DNA from: Eulemur rufifrons
Taxonomy: Eukaryota > Chordata > Mammalia > Primates > Lemuridae
Assembly (NCBI RefSeq): GCF_041146395.1
Contig: NC_090989.1
Span: 225,154,843-225,218,842, forward strand
DNA length: 64,000 nt
Direction: 5' to 3'
Positions 46,285-57,200 of this stretch are shown piece after piece. The notes below the pieces were generated by a model. The model saw only the letters and a program-made list of their open reading frames with translations. It searched no databases and was not told the origin of the DNA. Position 1 is the first letter of the stretch. Every line of letters begins with the position of its first letter. The translations under genes and the position numbers were made by a program.

Positions 46285-46380
46285 AATGAGCATATTTCTT
46301 TCACCTTTGAACCCCTAAAATTTTCTAGTTTCTGACTCAAGGTATTAATAAATATTTATTTGACAAATGGTTATTATAGA
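46285..46380 (+). repeat. L2 LINE 3' end
   Basis: 'atttctttcacctttgaacccctaaaattttctagtttctgactcaaggtattaataaatatttatttgacaaatgg' is a degraded sense L2 terminus. Confidence 0.55.
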
Positions 46381-46494
46381 ACACATAATCTTTTATTTAA
46401 ATAATTCCAGATGATCAAGGCCCTAAAACTTCATTCAGCAATTCATTTTGATTTATCTGACCTAGTTTTTTAAAAAAGCGTTTTAGAACTTACA

Positions 46495-46700
46495 TGTCTA
46501 CTAATAGTATATAGCATGTACTGAACACTCACTATATGCTGTTTATTGGTTAAGGGAGTTACATCGTATTAAGGGCCTATGTTGTACATACTATTTTTAT
46601 TTCCATTTTTCGGATGAGAAGATAGAGTATCAGTAGGTCATATAGCTAGAAAGTGGTGGAGCCAGGTGTTTTTGACTTCAGAGGCTATACTTTTTGTCTG
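46495..46700 (-). repeat. MIR SINE relic, antisense
   Basis: 'gtactgaacactcactatatgctg', 'ttttatttccatttttcggatgagaagatagagtatcagtaggtcatatagctagaaagtggtggagccaggtg' follows the antisense MIR order. Confidence 0.8.
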
Positions 46701-47829
46701 TAGAAAAATCATATTAGAACCAAAATAGGCTCTAATTTATTTAGTTGGTTACACTCTGAAGGCAGGAATATATTCTTATGCATTCCTAATCTTTATTGTG
46801 TAGTCCTCTATGGCAATGAAGAATGAGGGTTTTCTTGGTTTAATTACTTCATCGTCTTGAACACCACTCTAAAGTCATGCACTAGACTTTTTTAACTTAA
46901 AAAATTTTGATTTGAAATTTTGGAACTCAGAAGACTTAGAAATTTTTATTCTGGAAACTCCAGCACCTGACATGCAGTCCAGTGCATCCAGTCTCAGGTT
47001 ATGGTCCTAGGCAGGGTCATGTGGCATATGTCTATGTAAAGACTCCCACCCCCAATGCAGACGGTGCACCTGGAGTTGTGTGATGTCAGGGCTCTGGTCG
47101 CCATGCTGTTCAAGTACCTTCCTGATGTCAAAGGTGCCACACATTGCACCCTCTCTCAGTCACACAGATTGGTTGATTCAAGCATGAACTCCAGCTGTGT
47201 ATGGACCAGACACTACACAGCTGCAGAGGCATGGATTGTAGAGCCCTCTGGCTTGTGAGGTGGAGAACTCAGGGGCAGGTGAGGGGCTGTTTGAGGTCTA
47301 CATCAGAGTCACAAATACACTCTGGTCTACAGAAACAGCTCGTGGTGGGCACATATGTACCGTTCAGTGACCATTTCTTCCTACAGTCTTAGAAATATAG
47401 ACTTTTAAGAGAGGATTGTAATGTGTTTATATAACATCAGATGTTTCCATGATTGATTGATATTTGTAGAGATTGGGGGCATGGACAGCAATTTTTCAGG
47501 GAGTGTTTTGCTTTATGGTCCTATTACAATGAACATATTCTCACAGGGACTTCATAATTCTTTTCCACTTACCTTACTCCCACAACCAGTTTTGCATTAC
47601 CTGCTGTGGGTGAAGAAGGTGCCCAGGCTACTGCCCTCTAGGAATTTAAGATCCATTTCTCTATCCATGAATAATATTTTTTTCTAAGGGATGATTTACT
47701 GAAATTTTATGTATTTATTTGTACTTATTACTAATGTATATTTCACTTAAAACTTTAGTGAACCTATAAGGCCATAGGACAATATAACTGAATGACTTCT
47801 TAAGAGTGAAAACTCTCCAATGGTGAATA
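46701..47829. other. Unique sequence
   Basis: No gene or repeat recognised. Confidence 0.4.
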
Positions 47830-47831
47830 TT

Positions 47832-48220
47832 TCAACATTTCCAAAAACCATAGAATCTATTTTCATTTGAAGTCCCCCTTGATCTGGCTCTGGTTTTCTT
47901 CTTTCCTATTTCTCCTGCTGGGCACTCCCCATATCTCTCCTCTTTCTCCTCTCCTTCTGACGCTAGGACTTTGGAACTTTCCCTTTCCCCTTTATCAGGC
48001 CTAAACACATCCTTTAATATGTTTAACTGCCAGAGCTCTATTAGCTCCATCTCCAAACCTGTCAAGCTCTCAGTGGTTAGGCGGGCCTGGCTCTGTCTGT
48101 ACCTGCTCTGCTCCTGCAGAATTCTCTGGACAAACTGAGGTGAAGCTGCCACTTCCTTGTCCCTTTTGGTTTGATATCCTGATGGAAGCACTGCGTCCGT
48201 GGCCAGGAAAGGGATGTACA
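47832..48220 (-). other. Open frame of unknown nature, possible decayed pseudogene
   Basis: A minus-strand frame of 119 codons (47832-48191), beginning GTG, whose composition looks more protein-like than the others here: Gln/Arg/Glu-rich with a helical stretch (residues about 17-60) and a basic C-terminus. A different minus frame just upstream (about 48192-48400) is also open, so a frameshift may separate two parts. I recognise no domain and see no poly-A tail or splice site. It may be chance. Confidence 0.2.
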
Positions 48221-48400
48221 GGGATGGTCATGGCAGGCTGTGTAGACCTGGCACCTACAGCAGCCCCTGTAAGTAGTTCAGTGTCTGGATGTGGATTGTC
48301 ATCTTTGGCAACATTAATAGGATATACTGAAAGCTCTGCTGGGGTCGTCTTCTCACTCAGGGTGCCTGAACCATCTCCCTGTAGACAGCTCCTATGTGTT

Positions 48401-48998
48401 TAAGGAATACAAACTAATATGGACCCAACAGATGAACTATGGACGCAGAGGATCTGAAATCTGCATCATCTGAAAATTCAAAATTTGGAATTTTTTTCTG
48501 CACTATTTTTAAAATAGAAAAGATACAAGACGTGGCTGGGTTTGTGAGATGGCCTTGGTGTTCCCTTCTCCCCACTGTGGGTCTTTGACCTCTTTAATGA
48601 AACAGGTCCAGAGTGTTCAAAGATATGCGGTGAGGTCTTGGTCAGGTCCTCTACTAAGTCATGGTTTCAAGCTGCCTAAGGATGTGTGTATGTTCTGCTA
48701 CCTGTATGGGATTCCATGGAGTACCACTGTGACTCCTACTTATGCCTTGACTCGGGAGCTCTCTGAACTTTACCTCTGCTCTGTGAGGCCTCCAGCTCCC
48801 TTTGGCTTCCTACACGATTGTCTGTTCTTATCTCTGGGATCCCTGTTTTTTATCTCATTCTTTTCCTCCCTGAATACTCAGATTCTACTTCTTTAGGTGT
48901 AATAAGCTACAAATCTCACATAACTCTGGGAAAAATAATTGAAATGATTGTGCTTGGGGTAACAGCATTTTAATTTTTATTTGTCAGGAATCAGCAAT
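48401..48998. other. Unique sequence
   Basis: A 115-codon plus frame (48549-48896) is present but shows no domain that I know. No repeat recognised. Confidence 0.4.
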
Positions 48999-48999
48999 G

Positions 49000-49100
49000 C
49001 GTATTTTATTCATGCATTCAACAATTCTGGGATTATTGACTACCTTCTATGTGCCAGAGAACATTCTAGAAATTGAGAATATAGGGTTAAAATTCTGTCT
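49000..49100 (-). repeat. L2 LINE 3' end, antisense
   Basis: 'ttattcatgcattcaacaattctgggattattgactaccttctatgtgccagagaacattctagaaattgagaatata' is an antisense L2 terminus. Confidence 0.65.
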
Positions 49101-50622
49101 AAATAGAAATCAGTATTTTCTCATTGTTCTTCAAGAATGTGTGTGTCAAAGAGACTTGAGAGAAGAGATTGCCTTCTCTCCGAGTTCATACAGGCCAGGG
49201 CCTTCTTCCCTTCTCTAGAGTTACTCAGCCTGATGACGATTTTAGAGGCCAGAGAGACTTGACATCCTTGTCCTCCCGCAGTGTAACGGTGCATTTGCAG
49301 GGTGACTGCTATCTGAAGCCCCATAGGAGTACCAGTTTCCTGAGGTAGTATATTTAGAGCATCTCCTGTTTTCCAGGAAGGTCCAAATGACAATTTCATG
49401 TATTGTTTTTTGGGGAGTTCATGGAGGATCAGTCTATGAAGGTGATATCTAAATATGTTTTCATTTTAAACCTTTTAAATCTTCTCACAAATAAAAATAT
49501 ATTCTTGTCAAACTAGAAATCCTGAATTCTGATTTAGAAAAGTATGCTGGGACATAAGGTAAATGTACATTGAAAATTTTCAGTCCTGCCTCGGCATAAT
49601 TGACATTTACCTTGATCAGCAATTACGTCTGACTGTACTTTCCGACTCTAAAAGTTTTCATGGCCAAGTACACTGAAAGGAGCCTAGGAGAAGTTCCAAT
49701 CATGGGATTACTCTCTGGGAGTGTTTTTATGGATCTCATTAAAGAAAATGCTTATGAAAAGAATTGGGTGCATTATTTTGCCATAAAATAACTTTAAAGG
49801 TAGTTTCCCTCCTTCCTTCTCTCACTGTGTATGAATTTGGGCAAAACCAAATGTGGTGATGTGCTAGATAACACAGACGGGGCTACAGGTGATCTGGAGA
49901 GTCCTGCTACCACCCGGCACCGGTCTTAAGCACTTTGATCTTCGTCAGGGGTTGGGATAGAGGAGTTGTAGTTTTTTGGCCTGGTAAGTGATGTGCTGGA
50001 TTCGCCAATAGCGTCAAACCCAAGTGGGCCAAGGCTTGGCTGTGGATTTCACTCCCCACTGCAGACCTATCCAGAGTCCTCCCAAATTGAGTGGAGGCAC
50101 AGAATTGCTGTCTTTTGTGTGTCCAACCTGCCTTTCCACGGCATACTCTCTGGCTGCTCTCATCATTTTCCCTGGGAAAGAAGGAAAGGCCAGTGTCCTT
50201 TTCTGCCCCTCAGGAAAGGCCAACCCCTTCCTCTCTTCAACTCCTTGCAGCAGCCAATGCCTCAGGCTTAGAAAGAAAAATGAAACCGCAAAGGACAGTG
50301 ACATCTGCCAGAGTGTTTATGCCCACATTTAATGGCTGACTTGGGTTAGCATAACCTGAATGACAAAGAGGCCTTTTTGTTTGTTTTTCTGATGAAAATT
50401 TCTCTTTCCTACTTTTTTTGCTTGGGTGGGGTAGTGGGATGTGAGTGAAGTCCAGTGGGGGTGTGGCTCAGAGCTGTATGAACATGGGACATGATCCAGA
50501 GTAGGGGTTATATACATCCCCTCACCTTAGGCCTTAAACAGAATTTGTGGAAAATCAAAATAAGGCTTGAAATACTCCAGATAGGGCTCACTGAGCCATC
50601 TAATGTAGGTTACTGGCCTTGA
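49101..50622. other. Unique sequence
   Basis: About 1.5 kb without a recognised gene or repeat. At 49993-50339 four frames of 80-100 codons overlap on both strands, which is expected of a stop-poor patch and does not identify a coding strand. Confidence 0.4.
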
Positions 50623-50624
50623 AG

Positions 50625-50820
50625 GAGCCAGTGTTAAGTACCAGGTACTGTACAAATACTTCATGTACATCTCATTTAAGTTTTACGACAACCCTATGGG
50701 GTAGGTACTGTTGGCACCACTTTTCTGTATAAAGAAAATAAAGTTCTGAGCAATCAAATAACTTGTCAAGATCACACAGCTTCTAAGTGACTGAGCTGGG
50801 ATTCCTGTTTTCCTTAAAGA
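50625..50820 (-). repeat. MIR SINE relic, antisense
   Basis: 'aagtaccaggtactgtacaaatacttcatgtacatctcatttaagttttacgacaaccctatggggtaggtactg', 'taacttgtcaagatcacacagcttctaagtgactgagctgggattcc' is a clear antisense MIR. Confidence 0.9.
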
Positions 50821-51618
50821 CATTTGGATTCCCCCAAGGAGGATTTCATAACCCTGTTAATAGAAATGCCAAGGTACCCCTGTGTATGCTGACTGCAAGC
50901 GTCCAGTGACACATCCCTGAAGCTGGGTGACAGTTGGCATTGCTGAAGAGAATGGCTCCAACACTAGGGTAGAGGAAAGAAAGCATACAGAGGAGCATCT
51001 ATGATAGAATTCAAAATAGGCAGTGCACAGGCAGAGGGTCTTGTACAGTGTCCCTTCATAGCTGGGGTCCCAATCTTCTTGTGAACAGAAGAACAGTAAC
51101 TTTTCATTTTCCTAAAACCTTAAAATCCTAGGGAGAGCAGGGGCCTGGCGAGGCAAGTGTCTGCATGTCAAATGCTGACGTTCAGGTGCTTGTCAGCTGT
51201 GTGGGCATGCGAGGACCCTGATGCTGGTTGGAATACTTTTGCACCCAGAACACCCAGCAAATCTCAGAGAGGAAGGTTTCTTGGCCAAAATCTATATCCT
51301 GGGACAGAGACACAGCAGTAGCTACTAGCAGATGATGCCAAGATATTGGTTAGAAACCCAGCTTCATATGCTAACTCATATGACAAACCCTGAAAACTAT
51401 GTCATGTATATATAGATCAGAAAACACAGAGACAGTGCATGAACTCTGGGAATAACCACAGACCTGGCAAAGGCTGAGGATATTTCAGAAATTATTTCAA
51501 ATAAAGTGTCAAAGTTAGGCTTACAAGATACTTGATCAAATACGTTCACGCTTCATGTAGCTTAGAATAGGCTGCTCAGCAGGGAACTGACTGCTGTACG
51601 TGAGTAAGGGTCTCTGCT
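50821..51618. other. Unique sequence
   Basis: No gene or repeat recognised. Confidence 0.4.
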
Positions 51619-51619
51619 C

Positions 51620-51777
51620 TCTTGCTGCTCAAGATGTGGTCCATGGCATCAGCATCCACTGGAAGCTTGTTAGAAATGAAAATCCCAGGTCCTGCCTGAG
51701 ACCTACTGAATCAGAGTTTGCATTTTAAGAAGGTTCCCAGATGTTTTGTATGCACAGTGAGGTTTGAAAACTACTGT
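51620..51777 (+). mobile_element. MER5A-like hAT transposon
   Basis: 'ctcaagatgtggtccatggcatcagcatccactggaagcttgttagaaatg', 'cctgagacctactgaatcagagtttgcattttaagaagg', then 'gtttgaaaactactg'. The inverted ends and overall length match a nearly complete MER5A. Confidence 0.85.
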
Positions 51778-51824
51778 GCTAACACATACTAGTCAGCAGC
51801 ACAGTGTACTTAGGATATTGATTC

Positions 51825-51965
51825 GCGGTCTAACCCTGGCTAACATTGTGATCTCTTGTGCAGCCCCACCCCAGACCAACTAAATCAGATTCTTTCGGAG
51901 CAGGGCCCAGGAGTTGGCATTTTAAAAAAGTTCCATAATGTGCATCTAGGGTTGAGAATCCCCTG
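51825..51965 (+). mobile_element. Non-autonomous hAT (Charlie/MER58-like) transposon
   Basis: 'ctaaccctggctaacattgtgatctc', 'gccccaccccagaccaactaaatcagattctttcggagcagggcccagg', 'tgcatctagggttgagaatcccctg' with inverted ends. It lies about 50 bp from the preceding MER5A. Confidence 0.75.
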
Positions 51966-52058
51966 ATTTAGATGGTGGGTGCCCTGTATGAGTGTGGGAA
52001 TGTTGCTTTACTGATTGGAGTTCTGAAAGAGTCACCCCCCCAGCGTGGTACTCCTTAA
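51966..52058. other. Unique spacer
   Basis: Nothing recognised. Confidence 0.35.
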
Positions 52059-52059
52059 C

Positions 52060-52820
52060 ACATTTGTTAGTGACTTAGAAGAGTAAATGTAAGACATACT
52101 GATTCCATCTGCCAATGACAGGGGATTGCACAAGATTGCTAGCTAACATCCTGAAACTCATAAGGACTGAAATATTGTTAGTAAGTGACTGTGACAAGAG
52201 TGGAGAAAGTGTGGACAAGTGTAAAGGTCCTGCCTGTTCCTGGAGGATGCCCATCCTAGCATATTGGAAAAGTATCCAGAGGTCAAAGTGACACACAAAT
52301 GAAGAATGATTTGGCAGTGGGGGACTGTCATTAAAAAGGCAGAGAAAAATCAGAGCGTGTGAAATGCAAAAGGAAAGGAAATTGCTACACAGCCTCGCCC
52401 TGGTGCTTGACATTGGTTAGAGCTTTCTGTAGTATCGCCCAAGTTAGGGTGCTGGGATTGAAGTGCAATTATGATGGACTTTGGATGCTTTCAGGGGACA
52501 CACTAATAAATCTCAGTTGTGAAGAAAAGCAAAAGATGTTGCCATTATTTAGTGTGCTGAAAATAAGACTAAGGAGAGAACTTAACATTTTTCAAATACA
52601 GGAAAAACGCTTTTGTATGAAAGATGGTGATTAGTTGTTCTCTTTTACCAGAAGGAGAGTAGAATAGAGAATAGACATTAGAAAGAACTTTCTTACATGC
52701 AATGTGAGCAGGCTCTGAAAAAGTTGGGGAAAAGAAACCTATATATTCTAATGTTGCTTTGAGGCCCAAGAATGGTCATAATAAGATATCTGGAATGCAA
52801 GGCCTCCTACCAAAGGGTGA
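52060..52820 (+). mobile_element. L3/CR1-type LINE relic, about 760 bp
   Basis: The order matches the 3' part of mammalian CR1/L3: 'gtgacttagaagagtaaatg', 'attccatctgccaatgacagggg', 'aagtgtaaaggtcctgcctg', a distant linker, 'tctcagttgtgaagaaaagcaaaagatg', 'aaataagactaaggagagaacttaacatttttcaaatacagg', 'cattagaaagaactttcttac'. The RT frame is destroyed. This is long for so old a family. Confidence 0.7.
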
Positions 52821-53079
52821 GTAAGAACCTCCTGTAACTTGCTCTTTCCATTGGAAACGTGAGACGTTGCCCTGGAATTTTGAAAACAGTTCCATGTTGA
52901 CAAAGTTGGTGCACCTCGAATCTCCTAAACACCTGAGCCCAATTTGATTTCTGCATATCCAGTCTTAGCCAACTAGGACTGTAAGAAAACTTCTTTATCC
53001 TGATAAAGAACATCTAAAAATGATTTTCAGCAAACATCAGACATGATGGAAAACATTAGAAAGCAATTATTGTTATTAT
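52821..53079. other. Unique spacer
   Basis: Nothing recognised between the L3 relic and the L1. Confidence 0.35.
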
Positions 53080-54645
53080 TAATATTATTTTAATTTGAAA
53101 AATCACAATTGTATACACTTATGGAGTACAAGGTGATGTTTTGATATATGTATACAAATGTAGAATGATTGAATCAAACTAATTAACACATCCATTGCTT
53201 CCCTAATCATTTTTTGTGGTGATACCTTTGAAATTTACACTCTTAGCTATTTTGAAATATATGCTACATTATTATTGGATATAGTCACCCTGCTGTGCAA
53301 TAAATTGAAGAATGTATTTCTCCTGTCTCACTGAAATTTTGTACCCTTTGATCAACAACTTCCTATACCCTCCCCTTCTTCCCATCCTCCCCCACCTCTG
53401 GTAACTACCTTTCTACTTTCTACTTCTGTGAGTTAAAGTTTTTTAGATTCCACATGTAAGTAAGAACATACAGTATTTGTCTTTCTGTGCTTGGCTTATA
53501 TCACTTAGCATAACATCCTCTAGGCTCATTCGTGTTGTAAATGGTAGAATTTCCTTCTTTTTTAAATAGCTGAATAGTATTTCATTGTATATATGTACCA
53601 GATTTTCTTTATCCATTTATCTGTTTATGGATGCTTAGAGTGATTTCATATCTTGACTATTATGAATAATACTTCAGTGAACATGGCAGTGGAGACATCT
53701 CTTTGACATACTGCTTTCAATTCCTTGGATATATACCTAAAAGTGAAACTGCTGGATGATATGGTAGTTCTATTTTCAGTTTTTTGAGGAAGCTCCTTAC
53801 CATTTTCCTTAATAGCTGTACTACTCATTCCCATCAACAGTATACAAGGGTTCCCTTTTCTCCATATTCTTGCCAACATTTATCTTTTTGATAGTAGCCC
53901 TTCTAATAGGTATGAGGTAATATCTCATGGTGGTTTTGATTTACATTTTCCTAATGATTAGTGTTATTGAGCATTTTTTCATAAACTTGTTTGCCATTTG
54001 TATGTCTTCTTTTGAGAAATGTTTATTCAGTTCCTTTACTCATTTTATAATTTGAATATTTGTTTTCTTGCTATTAAGTAGTTTGAGTTCCTTATATATT
54101 TTTGGTATTAACTTCTAATGGGATATATGGTTTTCACATGTTTTCTCTCACTCTGTGGGTTGTCTCTTCACTTTGTTAATTGTTTCCTGTGCTATGCAGA
54201 AGATGTTTAGTTTGATACAGTCTCATTTGCCTATTTTTGCTTTTGTTTCTGTGCTTTCAGGATCATATCCAAAAAAATCATTGCCTGGACCAATGTTGTA
54301 CAGCTTTTCTTCCTATGTTTTCTTCAAGTAGTTTTACAGTTTCAGGTCTTATATTTAAACCTTTAATCCATTTTGAGTTGATTTGTATACGTGATGTGAG
54401 ATAAGAATCCAGTTTCATTTTTCTACATGTGGATTACCATTTTCCCCAACACTATTTATTGAAGAGGCTGTTTTTGTCCATTGTGTGTCCTTGGCAACTT
54501 TGTTGAAAATTAATTGACCATAAATGTGTGTATTTATTTCTGGGCTCTCTATCCTATTTCAGTGGTCAATGTGTCTGTTTTTATGCCAGTACCATGGTGT
54601 TTTGATTGTTATGGCTTTATAATATATTTTTAAATCAGGGAGTGT
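53080..54645 (-). mobile_element. LINE-1 (L1MA-type), antisense: 3' UTR and ORF2 3' half
   Basis: The plus strand is the reverse complement of L1: 3' UTR ('tggatatagtcaccctgctgtgcaataaat', 'acctctggtaactacctttctac'), then ORF2 read backwards ('tggcttatatcacttagcataacatcctctaggctcattc', 'ggaagctccttaccattttcc', 'ctcactctgtgggttgtctcttcactttgtta', 'cagtaccatggtgttttgattgttatggctttataat'). About 1.57 kb, stops throughout. At 54645 the sequence switches orientation. Confidence 0.9.
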
Positions 54646-54649
54646 GAGG

Positions 54650-55010
54650 CATCCACCTGAAAACATAATCTTTAAAACTGTGAATGAGATAAGGTTGCCT
54701 CTATCACCACTACTATTCAATTGTATTGGCATTCTCAACCAACATGTAAGACAAGAAAAAGAAGTTCAACATATATGAACATTAGAAAGAAAGAAATAAA
54801 GCTATAATTCACAGATGTGCTGGATTTTTTAAGAAAATCCTAATAAATCTGTAAATAAATGACTAGAATTACTAACAGAGTTTGGTGATATTGCTAGATA
54901 TAAAAATAAATTTAATAAAATATGCCACATTTCTACACACCAACTACCTTTGAAAACTAGTTTTGAAAAGATGGCCTTCATTATAGGATAAAAAAAAAAC
55001 TAAATTATCA
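54650..55010 (+). mobile_element. LINE-1 ORF2 segment, inverted relative to 53080-54645
   Basis: Sense ORF2 (RT-encoding part): 'gataaggttgcctctatcaccactactattcaattgtattgg', 'aagacaagaaaaagaag', 'ttctacacaccaac'. It derives from a part of ORF2 slightly upstream of that at 54645, which fits an inverted 5' end of the same insertion, though two separate insertions cannot be excluded. Confidence 0.65.
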
Positions 55011-55719
55011 GAGTTTTGCTTTCAGTAACAGCTGACCAGGATATCTTGGACCAACGCTCACAGAAAAACTGGATGATGTACAAAAAGTAAACGTTTGAAG
55101 ATGCATAGTTCTACGTAAGCAGTGAAATTTTCAGGACCAAGACCTGGAATAAAATGGAAGCCACAAGGGAAGTAAACTTAGCTTTTGGGGGCTGCTTTTC
55201 ATCTCAAGGCTACTGCAGATTCTGAAGTCCAGAGAGATCCAGAAGCTGACCAGGGCTTCGGGCAGTCTCACAGGGATGAAGGGACAAAAGGCAGAGTTCA
55301 AGGCCATTGAGGAGGAGGAGGTGCTCTGATAAATACCCCAAGCTTTCAGGTAGGACCCCAGAGGACTACATGCTAGGAGTAAGAGTAAACCTGAACTGGA
55401 CAAGTCCTCACAGGACTAGTGTGTAAATTAGCTTAATGCTGATTAGATTAAAGCCCTACCTTAACTGCCTGCAAAATTAACTACAAAATTAAATCCTCTC
55501 TGGAGGATAATACCATCATCCAGTATATAATATTAGCTTTGTAATTTGTCCTACAAAATTTCTGGGGTGCTATCAGAAATAACCAGGTATGCAAAAAGAC
55601 AAGACCTTGATAAAAAACAATAGGAAAAGATACAATACAGGCAGACTACATAGGGAGGTCCAGTTATTAGAATTATTGGGTATAGGCTTTAAAATAACTG
55701 AGATCAATATATTGTAAAT

Positions 55720-56120
55720 GTTAAAAGAAAATATGGAAAATATTGGCAAAGAATGGGAAATTTAAAGAAGAGTCAAATGGAAATTCTAAAATGGACAAAT
55801 GCAATACTAAATTTAAGAACTCAGTGGATGGATTTAACATCAGACTAGACAGAACAGATGAAAGAATGAGAAAACTGGAAGATAGATCAGAATAAAATAT
55901 CCCTACTGAAGCATAAAATGGAAAAAGGTAGAAATGGACAATTATAGAAAGAGGATAAAAGACATATCCTTGTGAAGAGTGAAGATGACTAACAAAAGTT
56001 GGTGAGAGAGCATGTGGCAGCAGCAGTATTTGGAGGATGGCTGAGAATTTTCCCAAACACATGAAAGACCTCAAGCCACAGGTTCAAGAAGTGCCATAAT
56101 TCCCAAACAGGAAAAATAAG
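55720..56120 (+). pseudogene. ORF1 remnant of the HAL1-type element
   Basis: ORF1 encodes the RNA-binding chaperone of LINE-1 (coiled coil, RRM, C-terminal domain). Here the coiled-coil portion is recognisable around 55800-55890, followed by a segment with 'tggaggatggctgagaattttcc'. Frameshifts and stops are frequent. No protein is expected. Confidence 0.55.
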
Positions 56121-56164
56121 AATAAAGTCATACCTGGGCATGTGTTCCTGTCTCTTTGGCTCCA

Positions 56165-56190
56165 ATTTTTATTTTTATTTTTATTTTTTG
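56165..56190 (+). repeat. (TTTTA)n run
   Basis: Four to five imperfect ATTTTT units between the ORF1 and ORF2-derived parts of the HAL1-type element. Confidence 0.8.
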
Positions 56191-57119
56191 ATTAGCTGTC
56201 AGTCTTGCTATTGCTCCTGTGAAGGTACTACATCTTTTCCCTCTGATTTGCCCTACCCAAAAGGTGGTTATTGGCATAGGGGAGAAAATAGAATAGAGAG
56301 ATCAGATTCTATTCTTAAATAGAAAAAGAGGTCAGAAATGGACCCATGAATACATGGAATTTATTATGATTATGTGGCAGAGTGGAAGAAAAAGTATGTA
56401 TTTTTAATAACTACTGTGGAGACAATCAGCTATATATTTGGAAAATAAAGAAATTTGACTCCTTGCTCACATAATATTCAAAAATTAATTTCAGGTATAT
56501 GAAAGACCCTAATGTGAAAGGTAAGACTATAACATATTTTGAAATTAATATAGGAAAGAATCATTATGATATCAAGGTTAAAAAGGATTACTTAAACAAG
56601 ACACAAAAGCATAACCAATAAAGGGAAGTATTGATTAAAGTAGTCTACAGTTGGAATTTTTGTTTACTGGAAGGCACGAAATTTAGAATTTCTGTTCATT
56701 ATAATACACCATAAATTGAGTAAAAATATTATCCAGAATATACAAATTCCTACTAATCAAGAAGAAAGAGAAAGAACATTATAGCAAAATAGGCAAATGA
56801 AATAAAATAGCAATTGTAAAGGATCAATTTTATATGACAAATGCAATGATGGTCAATTTCATTACTAGTCAGAGAAATGTAAATTAAAATCTACCATTTC
56901 ATACTCAATTGTCAGACAAAATCAAGTGTTAATGAGGACCTGGAGAATTCTATTCCACACTGCTGTTGGGTATAGAAACTGGTGTGACCATTCTGGAAAT
57001 GAGTTTGGCAATGTTGAACTATGAGCATGCCCTGTGACCTACCAATTCCATGACAAGATATCTAAGTTGGAGGAAATCTTACATGTGTGCACTAGGAGAC
57101 AGAGCTATTCATAATGACA

Positions 57120-57200
57120 TTTTTTATTATGAACAAAAATATATAACATATATTTTATATAAGTTATATATATAAATAATATATAATATATAAATAACCC
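57120..57200. repeat. AT-rich simple repeat
   Basis: 'aaatatataacatatattttatataagttatatatataaataatatataatatataaat' is a self-complementary AT tract inside the ORF2-derived part of the HAL1-type element. Confidence 0.85.

Noticed and set aside
49993..50339. Four frames of 80-100 codons on both strands
   Set aside because: Mutually overlapping frames without a recognisable domain are expected of a stop-poor patch. None can be preferred.
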